A stretch of 64,000 nt of DNA from Cadophora sp. MPI-SDFR-AT-0126. Taxonomy: Eukaryota > Ascomycota > Leotiomycetes > Helotiales > Ploettnerulaceae. Under the pieces are notes generated by a model, which saw only the letters and a list, made by a program, of their open reading frames with translations, did not search any database and had not been told where the DNA came from. Positions within the stretch are counted from its first letter, which is position 1. The number at the start of each line of letters is the position of its first letter. The position numbers and the translations under genes were made by a program. The stretch spans positions 1,426,001-1,490,000 of the forward strand of contig JAGMVK010000004.1 in the NCBI GenBank assembly GCA_020747065.1, given 5' to 3'. Positions 56,171-64,000 of this stretch are shown here, one piece after another.

Positions 56171-59130
56171 CTAAAGTTCTCCTTCTTCATCAAGACTAGC
56201 CAACTTCTTAGACTTGGTGCGCTTCTTCGCAGGGGCCTGTACACTGATTTCTTCCTCGTCCTCAGAGTTGACAAAATCTGCCGACTTCACTGGCTTCTTT
56301 CTCGTGTTGACGTACTGCTGTATGGCATTAGGGTCAAGGTTGTGGCGACGCTTAAGATGGTATGCTAACTTTCCGGGAGCATCGAACAACGTCTTTGCTT
56401 CGCAGCCCTTGGTCTCGGTGTTTGCATTGAACAGCGGGCAAGGGCACTCAACCCATGTATCGTCTCCGTGGGAGGACAACATATGACGATCGTAACTGTC
56501 CCGTGCTTTATATGGCGTGCCATTTCTGCATCCATGGGGACAAGGTTTAGGTGTCCAGCCGTGATTTTTCCGGTGCTGCTTCAACGCTCGTCTGCCAACA
56601 ATAGTTATATCGCAGCAGACGAAGGTGTCCTCGTCAGGACTAAGTCAGGGTTAGGTATTAGCAGGTCCCATTCAAAAGTACTTTTGGGCTCGATAGACTC
56701 GCGTCTCACCCAGTCGCTTTTGCGTATCTGCTACCACTTTGGGTGTGCAAGAAAGCTCATGTTTGACAACAGTGTCCAGAAGGCGGTACTTGAAGCCACA
56801 GCCATCCGTCTTCTGACAGTGATAAAGGAATGGCAAGGGACTGTCCCGTGAATTTCCAGACGCCGAGTAGAGAGCCATAGCATCTGTATCATTTAGCCAA
56901 GCCCTTGCAAACTTCTGGACTTTGACGACGTTGAAGGCAGCGAGATTGTTTATATGGATGAGCGAGTCTGACTGCAGCATTTCAATGAACTCACTCGGCG
57001 GAGCGACTTGCAACGAGAGACGTTCTTCTTCTGGAGTTAGGACGGCGTCCGACTCATCGTCACCGCTGCTTGGTTCGTTGGCAGGGACGCTTAGCATCAG
57101 TGACAGGAGCTCTGCAGCACCCTCATCATTAGCATCGTCATCTTCATCTTCATCGCCATCATCGCCATCACGTAAGAGGCATGGATCGATAGGTATGTAT
57201 GAGTACTGATCATCCAGAGTAACGGTAGATGCTGGTGTCGAAGGTTCCGAGATTGCTCGAGCCTTGTTGACATTCACCTCGCTTTGCGTACGCTGACGCA
57301 GAATCGTGACGCCTAGCGGCTCTGCTGACTTCCCTACAGGGCCAAGTTTGTTCGTGAGTGGTGCTAATCGGCATAAGCACACGACAAGGACAATTCGAAA
57401 AGTACTTTTCGAGACTCTGACTCACCGGCATTACCACTCTGCTGCTCCATCCAATCCTTTTGACGTTTCAAGCGTAACTCTCGTGTGATTCTATCTCGAT
57501 CTGCCTTGCTCTTAGACACGTAGGAATTTTCCTCAATGTAAGCGTCAATCTCCTTGGAGGTCAACTTTGCTGGATTGTAGGATTCGGCTACGACTTTGGG
57601 CGCGAAAGGCGATGCATATGACAACTGAGCTCTGTCGTTGTAGATGTGTCGGTCTATTCCGCCGGCGTATTCTGCTGTGATACCAAGGGCCATGGACTTG
57701 TGGTTATGGCCACCAGCTTGAGCCACTGCATAAGCAGCACCACCGAGACCTTTCCCTAGGTGTGCGACCTCCTGAAAGTGGCCACGACGAAAGCCATGGG
57801 TCTTGAGGCCAACGGTAACGCCAGCTAACAAGCCTGCACGCTTGACAGTATGTAGGAGCTGTCCAGTTGTGGCTGGAGTGGTGAGTTCAAGTTGCCGGCG
57901 GGACTTTGATATAGCAGGTATGAGAGGCAACTTGGGGTTTCGCCACTGAACAGTCTTGTCAGGGCGTGCCAAAGTACTTTTCAACACTTGCTCAATGGTG
58001 GTACCGTCGGTCTGACCAGATCTCAGGGCCATGACCAGCAAGTTTGCAATTGGACATGCCAGGTTGTCCTCAGTGTTGTTCAACGGTGATAATTGAAAGG
58101 TGAAATCAGCTCCTTCTGTGTTCCTGTGATGATATTAGAACGTTGTCTGAAAAGTTGGACGTTAAACTTACTTGCTGCCTTTGGCAAAGCGTATCACCAC
58201 CTTTGCGATCAGGTTGGCATATACTTGCTCGAGAGGTCGTTCAGCAGGCATGAGAGAATTGTCTTGATCAGGTTCCCAGGCCATCAAGGTAACATCACCA
58301 TAGCTCACAAAGCACTTTTCGAATCCGCCAAGTATCTGAGCAATGTCGCCACATCGATTTCCAGCTGCTGCCATGAGCGTCATGGACAGGACCCGAGAGA
58401 CTATGGTGTCGAAATTGATACAGCCATGGAGGATAGCATCAGCGTAGAAGCTGTGAAATCACTCTTTAGTAAACCAACCAGGCAAGGAGAAGAAGAGTTG
58501 GAGGCATCATGCCATGAAACCAATCTCAGCGTTAGATTGTAGCCAATCCAAGCACGTTTATTCCAGTGGCCTTTGTGAAGTCTTCCCTCTTTCACAAGCC
58601 TATCAAAGGCGGAGGCTGTTCGTTCGGTATCGTGGGCAGTCAAGCGGAAGTCGGGATACTTGAATCGTAGGTACTTCACGACGTGGTAGTAGCCATCTGT
58701 CAGCCACCTGAGGTTTGGTGCGGGCTTCCCCGGCATGTTGCTCTTGATGCGTCCAGCCATGGCGACCACAAAACGTCGCAAGGTCTCACCGGTCGGAGGT
58801 TCATCCAGACTGTACATGGAATGTTAGCAAGGAATTCCAAAAGTACTTTTCAGTGGAGTAGCTGATACATAAAGCAACTCACCTTTGTTTGAATGTATGT
58901 AGTCGGACAGCGTCGAACCTGTTGGACCACAATGCTTGTGCGGTCTGCGTCAAGGGGGCGCCTCGTGCAAAGGTGAGAGTCTTCTCGAAGATCTTGCTCG
59001 CCACGCGGTCCTCGTGTGCGTGTTCAATGATCTCGCGGATACTTTGTTCACCTCTGCTTTTGAAGCGTGGGTTCTGGTCAGGTTCCGGTAGCTCGATGTC
59101 CGACGAGTTGAAGTCATCGTTATCAGCCAT
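56171..59130 (-). CDS. Tyrosine recombinase with C-terminal zinc-finger-like region
   Basis: Seven or so exons, roughly 850-880 residues. Exon 1 (59130-58883) is MADNDDFNSSDIELPEPDQN onward. Exon 2 (from 58809) carries a helical core-binding-like region (LRRFVVAMAGRIKSN, LTAHDTERTASAFDRLVKEG). Catalytic residues of a phage-integrase fold follow: Arg in AAAGNRCGDIAQI, HGFR in LKTHGFRRGHFQEV, His in GGHNHKSMALG and Tyr in ITAEYAGG. The C-terminus has an acidic linker, then paired Cys/His segments (YHCQKTDGCGFKYRL...H, CPHGCRNG...YDRHMLSSH, CPCPLF...GCEAKT...YHLKRRH) and a Lys-rich tail. The join near 58410-58460 lacks a clean consensus splice, so the copy may carry a small lesion. It is not a DUF3435 Starship captain by the motifs I can see. 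Confidence 0.72.
56674..56685. repeat. AAAAGTACTTTT palindrome at an intron donor
   Basis: Perfect 12-bp copy. The best in-frame donor for this intron on the minus strand is the GTAC inside the palindrome. Confidence 0.7.
57398..57409. repeat. AAAAGTACTTTT palindrome inside an intron
   Basis: Perfect copy in the intron at 57425-57364. Here the symmetry extends to CG...CG at 57396-57411. Confidence 0.8.
57971..57981. repeat. AAAGTACTTTT partial palindrome in the recombinase exon
   Basis: One base short of the perfect motif, read through as coding sequence (LKSTLARP). A weaker copy (AAAGCACTTTT) lies in coding sequence at about 58309-58319. Confidence 0.6.
58839..58850. repeat. AAAAGTACTTTT palindrome inside the first intron
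   Basis: Perfect copy in the 73-nt intron at 58882-58810. Confidence 0.8.
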
Positions 59131-59598
59131 TCTGAATGAAGGTGACGATGATGGGTGGTAGTGAAGGAGGAGGGTTCATTGACTTGATGATGGTTGTTAA
59201 GAGGAGGTGGAAGGTAAGAGATAAAAGAGAACGTGGTGAATGACCAGGCTAGGCCGTAGAGAAGGGGCATGGTCAGAGAAGGAAGGAGCCACGACTTTGA
59301 GGAAGTCCCGACCAAGCTCTTCAGTAAGCTGCGCTTCATCTGTGTCCAACCTTCTCAAGCCTGCTCGACACTAAAATCGGACTCTCTTCAAGATCGTAGC
59401 TCGGGGTTGTATGAGGAAAAGAAAGCTTTATGATGTATTCGAGATGTCGTCCCTTATACTAGTGGTTACGGAATCAGTAATGATATAGAGATATACATTT
59501 TCTGCCGCTCAAGAAGCTAGCTGTCAAGCTATTGTTAAATGAAGATGATAATCAATGATAAACTAGAGTAGTAGTTAACTACTTGAGGTGAGGGTATT

Positions 59599-59614
59599 TT
59601 CAAAAAGTACTTTT
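59599..59614 (-). repeat. Right terminal palindromic repeat of the recombinase element
   Basis: TTCAAAAAGTACTTTT, the inverted copy of the left end. Confidence 0.65.
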
Positions 59615-60922
59615 CAAAAGACTCGTCTCCTTGGTGTGTGCTAAGGTACAAACAATTTCTCAGCGGAGTCGCCCAAATCTATGAACTCCGTATAAATTAA
59701 CTAATAATCTTCTCTGCTAAGCTGGAGTGTACTCAATTTACTTAATTGATCGTAGAAGGATCTCGACGTTGAGGTGGTTGTAAAGGTGTGGTGACGTTTC
59801 GCTGATCCTTCGGCTAAGCCTTTAGGATCGATGTTGGAGCTCGGCGTTGTGGTTATTGTTGGTGACGCTCCGCTGGCCCTCCGGGGGCCACTGCCGTGGA
59901 GGCTGTCACGTTTGTTAGCATACATTAAATCATTACGCGCTGATTGCAATGTTGCCCATTTAGAATAATTCATTTGAGAGAAGAATGACGGCCTCTACGG
60001 CCAGCGGAGCATCACTTGATCTTTGGTGGTGTGGTGGGGTGCTTTGGAACGCACGGACTTTTCTTTCGCTGCGCATGAGGGAGGGGGTTTGCCCTTCATA
60101 GGTTTAAGCGACCCATCTAAGAAATTATTCGTTACCCAAACATACGAAGGGCAGTCTGATATACATGGTAGGTCCTAGGACCTTGCATCCTATAACTCTT
60201 TTACTAATGACGCTGCAGCATTGATTATAGGGAGAGGGGTGACGGGTCTCCAAGCATTTTGTTAAAAATTGGCATCCATATGTTTTTTCATTTGCCGAGA
60301 GTAGAAATGGCATTTATTGAGCGATCCTCTTGAATTGTGGCAATTGACAAAGTACAAATTTGGCGCTGTAATATTTCCAGTCGAGGATCTGTGAGGTGCA
60401 ATAATGTAGTAATTAGACTGTCGTATAGTCATAATGGTCTATTTATTGCTGATGATAGCACTTTTTATCCTCTGGGCTAGAATGAGTTGTTTGTCTCAAA
60501 TTCGGTGGATGTCTTAGACTAGATAACGGTCAATAATCAATATACACATCTGGCCTAAACTCACGTGGATTACGACTGAGTCAGTTTCAAACACATGTCA
60601 GGTTTTGGCCCTTGACTTCGGAACTGTTCTTAGTTTCCTCTCACCGCAGAAATTATACCTGAGTTGGTCCCTCTGGAACGGTCCCACTGGGGCGCAACCC
60701 ACCACTCGTATACGGAGGGACTACTGAGACGATTCGCTTCTTCTTCGCCAACCCCAACCAGGGCATCGCAAATCCCATTCATTTACAACATTGACTTGGC
60801 AACAGAATATGCAACGCCGCAGCATTTGGGAAAGATAAATCTTACCACTATTCAACAGCAAACTTTTCTTTTGCAGTAACATCTAATTATTTCAGTAACA
60901 TTTCCCTTTGTCTTGACTGAGA
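59615..60922. other. Intergenic region, nothing firm
   Basis: Right flank of the recombinase element. A minus-strand frame at 59973-59701 is Ser/Thr-rich and comes from two related GC-rich segments (TTGGTGACGCTCCGCTG-like). No gene is supported. The last 300 bp are probably the promoter of the FAH-domain gene. Confidence 0.45.
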
Positions 60923-61993
60923 ATGCCTTGGACACGGTTAATTCGTTTTGTCTCCAACTCCGGAATCACCACTTTCGGAGATCCCTGTATCGAGAAAGGG
61001 GAAGACCTCTTTACACTACTCGAGAAGAAAGAACTGTATGCTCACCGACTGGATGGCAGCGATCCATTTGCACTCACAAACACCGGCGAGAAAGTGCTTG
61101 TAGAGCGGCTGCTTGGTGTCTTGACCCCGGGAGATGTGCCTATCATTAAATGCATCGGTCTTAATTACGTTAAACACAGTAAGCTACATCACCGCTGAGC
61201 CTGACTTGTTATTGTATTATCAGGGAGTCTGGCTAGAATCATGACTAAAAGCTTTTTGCTGTAGTCACGGAGCTTGGCCGTAAGCCTCCACCATACCCAT
61301 CTTTGTTCATCAAGCCTTCTCCCGCCATCTCCGGCTTCAACTCCAGCATTGTCGTTCCCTCTATAGCGCAGCACAAAAACCTAGATTACGAGGGCGAACT
61401 CGTACGTATAACCAGCCACACTTTGAGAAACATATCTTTCACCAATCTCTCTCTCCTCTTTCTTACCTTTGTTCAAGCTCAGCTCAGCTAACTCTGCAAA
61501 CAAATAGGTCGTGGTAATCTGCAAGACTGGGAAGAATATCACCCGTGAAGAAGCCCTCTCTTACATCGCGGGCTACGCCGCCTCCAACGACGTCTCCGAA
61601 CGCATGTGGCAGCGCGACCCTTTGTACGCCGGCTCAGTACCACAATGGTCTTTCGGCAAATCTTTCGACACGTTCGCCCCTATTGGTCCCATGATTGTCT
61701 CACCCTCGATTGTCGGCGCAGCCGATAATCTAGACTTGAGGACTTTTGTGAACGGCGAGTTGAGGCAGGAGACCAATACCAGCGATCTATTGTTTGGAGT
61801 TGTGGACTTGGTTTGCTTTTTGAGTCAGGGGTCGACATTGCAGAAGGGGACAGTGATAATGACGGGGACACCAGGAGGGGTGGTGCTGGGTATGGAGAAG
61901 CCCAGGTGGCTGGGTGAGGGGGATGTAGTGGAGGTTAGTATTGAAGAGCTAGGGAGCTGTGTCAATAGAATTGTCTATGAAAAAGTAGGTTGA
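60923..61993 (+). CDS. Fumarylacetoacetate hydrolase-domain protein (FAHD1-like)
   Basis: Metal-dependent C-C bond hydrolase or decarboxylase; relatives act on acylpyruvates and oxaloacetate or in aromatic catabolism. Exons are 60923-61178, 61265-61401 and 61508-61993, all phase-consistent. The N-terminus is MPWTRLIRFVSNSGITTFGD. The FAH domain shows KCIGLNYVKH, PSLFIKPSPAISGFNSSIVV, LDYEGELVVVICKTGKNI, AGYAASNDVSERMWQ, KSFDTFAPIGPMIVSP, LFGVVDLVCFLSQGSTLQKG and TVIMTGTPGGVVLG. About 292 residues, cytosolic (no presequence). It might serve the same aromatic pathway as the FAD monooxygenase 20 kb away (speculative). Confidence 0.9.
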
Positions 61994-62190
61994 TAAATCA
62001 GTAGAGGGAATATCATGATGTCATTTCCTCAAAGTGACATAGGCAGGTGGTGTGCAAGAGGACAGTGAGCTGGAGTCTCTTAGGTTTGGTCCTTTAATGA
62101 TCACATATTTTGGCCAACAAGTACCAGAATCGATACATTTACTTTGTACTCAAATGTCCTAGACGATGGTGTTTTCGATGAACAACTACA

Positions 62191-63121
62191 TTATCGTGTT
62201 GACAAAATGTAGTCGGAATTTGGGAAGATAGGATTGTCGAAATGTGCCAACAGCAAGGAGGCTTGCAAATTTTTGATTTCGGTGGACTCCATCAGCCGTA
62301 AATGCTGTAGTGCCGCAGAATAAAATCCTTCAGATGCCCTTCGGGCTTCAAACTCACCACACCACACCAGGGTCATTGATGATATGGCCAAAACAATGAA
62401 GATGGCAAAGCAATGAAAGTGTCCCATAGCCGAGTCTAAGGAGACTCCATGTGTTTGAGGGGAGCCATGATCGTCCGATTGCTCTTGCGGGACTTGATGA
62501 AGAATGTCCTGAAGCCAGGGCTCCGATACACAAGGATACTGAGGAAGATGTATCTGTGTGTAGTTTAGGATCATACGGCTGACAGCTGCGGTTGGGATGG
62601 TCTTGAGATTGACCCCTGGAGTCACACTTTGTTTGAATTCGACCGAGGCGTAGCAGTTGTGACGCTTGGCGAATGTTGCCTACTCGCCACTCTTCGTTCC
62701 CGGATCACAGGCAACGGAGGGTACGACGGATGCAAGAACGAAGCTGCAAACACCGTCGAATGAAAGAAAGACCTAGGCGACGGAATCACAACTGACAGCG
62801 TAAACTGTGCGACCCGGGCCGCGTATAAATAAGTCGGGTTGTGTGACTTTTGTACGAAGTCCCCTGCCCGCAATTCCAGCTCTGCAATTTGATTCTCCAG
62901 CGACCTCACCAAGCTAGCCGCCGTGAGAGGAAGTCAGACTGGTTTCCTCGAGAGGAGGAGCGGGGGCTGTGTCGGGATGGGATCTTGTTGATAGGTAGGG
63001 GTAGGTTAATAGATAGATACCTTCGTGGAACTTCTCTCCTTGCTGCCGAATCATATCCCTGACAGACTTTCCCAGCAGCCTCACATGGCGTGCATACTGG
63101 GAATTTCGCATCGCACTTCAT
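62191..63121 (-). pseudogene. Zn2Cys6 transcription factor, truncated at both ends
   Basis: The frame begins at HMKCDAKFPVCTPCEAAGKV then CQGYD. It carries four of the six zinc-cluster cysteines, and the leading C-x2-C half is missing. An intron (GTATCT after VPR to CGGCTAG) joins to the dimerisation helix LVRSLENQIAELELRAG. After another junction the middle region continues as TPGVNLKTIPTAAVSRMILN and FYSAALQHLRLMESTEIKNL, then QASLLLAHF. It stops at 62191, well short of the normal length of this family (more than 500 residues). Upstream it runs straight into a truncated HAD gene. Probably a remnant left by a rearrangement. Confidence 0.65.
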
Positions 63122-63753
63122 ATGTGCGCCGCAGCAAACCAGACATCGAGGTTCTCTTTCGGAAACTTGTCGAGGATAAACTGGTAAGACTCGGGTGCCG
63201 GTTTACCGATTCCAATGGTGTCGCAGGAGACAAAGTTTTCGGGAGGAAAGCTTGCGTTGCCAGTCGAAAGGTAACCAGATACACGCTGTGTATCGCCCGC
63301 AGTCAAAGCCCAGACCGTGAAACCAGCTGCTCGGAGTTTTGAGAAACATTCAGCCAAATCTTCTCGCGGCTTGAGGTTCCGGTATGCAGCCAACAAGACC
63401 TCACGATCCTCATCAGTTGCAAATTGACGTGGCTCCTAAATACCGGCTTGCCAAAGTGTACGGTAGAATATGGATCTGGATACATCAAAAAACATAACAT
63501 AGTGGCCCGAAAGACTCCGGTAAGTATATTCTTTCTCGCCGGCTTCCATCCAAGCATACCTGAATAAGCGACCTCCAATGTTGTGGATTCGCAGACATTC
63601 ACCAATTCGAGCCTCAACAGCCTCGTAAAAATTATCGTAAGCGACACACGTTCCTGAGAGATGTTAGATTTGTCCGAATCAGCGTGTGTGGAGAGGTGCA
63701 AATCATCGTATACCCACGACGTCGAAGACAACATGTTTATTTGACGAAGCCAT
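63118..63753 (-). pseudogene. HAD-superfamily 2-haloacid dehalogenase-like gene, 3' truncated
   Basis: The start at 63753 gives MASSNKHVVFDVVG, an intron, then TCVAYDNFYEAVEARIGECL (motif I Asp in FDVVGT). Later come YAWMEAGEKEYTYRSLSGHY, motif II in WALTAGDT and motif III Lys in GIGKPAPESYQF. It reaches DVWFAAAH and meets a stop at 63118. Motif IV (AAHxxDxxxA, acidic residue) and roughly 50 C-terminal residues are gone, replaced by the Zn2Cys6 remnant. Without motif IV the enzyme should not bind magnesium normally. The family dehalogenates or dephosphorylates small acids. Confidence 0.75.
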
Positions 63754-63887
63754 TGTGGTCAACGAATCCTTTACACGTATTGAGGATGTGGAATCTACTG
63801 AGTCAAAAACTTGGGCTTACTCACAAATCAAGACGTACGTCTCGATCAAATCATGGGTAAGATAGCAAAAGAAGATTGTAATTAAGC

Positions 63888-63962
63888 TCAATGGGAGCCT
63901 CTTTCTCTTTGCGTTTCCGGCGACACGACCTTCTCTTTCAACGATCCCTGGTCATCGGTATT
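63888..63962 (-). CDS. Possible terminal exon of a gene leaving the window
   Basis: On the minus strand a CGCAG acceptor is followed by an open charged tail (NTDDQGSLKEKVVSPETQRE then RGSH and a stop at 63888). Such tails occur at the end of fungal transporters, but nothing upstream is visible, so identity is open. Confidence 0.25.
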   Translation of the reverse strand, partial: NTDDQGSLKEKVVSPETQRERGSH

Positions 63963-64000
63963 CTGCGTGTATGGATGTCACAGACACGGGCAATGCCTAC

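Larger units (their letters stand above)
55999..59614 (-). mobile_element. Crypton-like tyrosine-recombinase element
   Basis: About 3.6 kb. Ends are proposed at matching 16-mers: AAAAGTACTTTTTGAA at 55999-56014 and its inverted copy at 59599-59614. Because the 12-bp core AAAAGTACTTTT is its own complement, the ends are also direct copies of each other, as expected for a site-specific recombinase that joins identical cores. The only gene inside is a tyrosine recombinase (56171-59130). Size, introns and a lone tyrosine recombinase fit Crypton elements, which lack DDE transposase. The exact limits are inferred from the repeats only. Confidence 0.6.

Noticed and set aside
56171..59130. Recombinase as a Starship captain (DUF3435)
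   Set aside because: Residues around the Arg, HxxR and Tyr sites and the C-terminal Cys/His region do not look like DUF3435, and the element is 3.6 kb without cargo. This was not tested by profile search.
59701..59973. 90-codon minus-strand frame
   Set aside because: Ser/Thr-rich, derived from two related GC-rich segments, no family and no splice partners.

Overview
The window is nuclear DNA of a filamentous ascomycete (Pezizomycotina). The signs are short GT-AG introns of about 45-75 nt, Zn2Cys6 and HET-domain genes, DUF3500, PRISE and OrdA-type P450 families, and an AT-rich transposon relic of the kind left by RIP. A leotiomycete is my guess, from general gene style only. There are about 25 protein genes or gene remnants, two transposon-like elements and one large fold-back repeat. 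I found no rRNA, tRNA or CRISPR.

Layout. 0-6.3 kb is housekeeping: the end of a DUF155 (RMD1-type) gene, an HMG-box protein resembling Nhp10 of INO80, the chaperonin subunit CCT8, and a 2-oxoglutarate/Fe(II) oxygenase whose frame breaks once. 6.3-10.8 kb is gene-poor. 10.8-16.8 kb holds a short-chain dehydrogenase, a mitochondrial carrier and a sugar transporter. 16.9-18.95 kb is a Tc1/mariner-pogo type transposon with perfect 31-bp inverted ends, a TA duplication and a TA-rich decayed interior. 19.9-24.4 kb has a tannase/feruloyl-esterase gene and a divergent Zn2Cys6 regulator. 24.6-30.2 kb has a HET-domain gene and two convergent NUDIX paralogues. 30.5-31.8 kb is a 1.28-kb fold-back repeat whose arms are filled with 15-bp minisatellite units. 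32.4-38.5 kb has a C2H2/fungal-trans regulator, a dicarboxylate carrier with an apparent 1-nt frameshift near its end, and an AhpD-like protein.

39.1-53.3 kb is an accessory, catabolic or secondary-metabolism-like set: FAD aromatic hydroxylase, DUF3500, NmrA-like protein, nitroreductase, P450, MFS exporter and PRISE-type reductase. Glutaryl-CoA dehydrogenase follows at 54.4 kb. 18 bp after its stop begins a 3.6-kb element (55,999-59,614) carrying an intron-containing tyrosine recombinase with C-terminal Cys/His motifs. The palindrome AAAAGTACTTTT marks both of its ends and recurs inside, including in or at the splice site of three introns. This is the best candidate for something new here. 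An FAH-domain hydrolase follows, and then a broken junction at 63.12 kb where a HAD dehalogenase, cut before its last catalytic motif, abuts a Zn2Cys6 regulator lacking its first cysteines.

Exon boundaries were read by eye from splice consensus, reading frame and family similarity. Ends given are start-to-stop spans that include introns.
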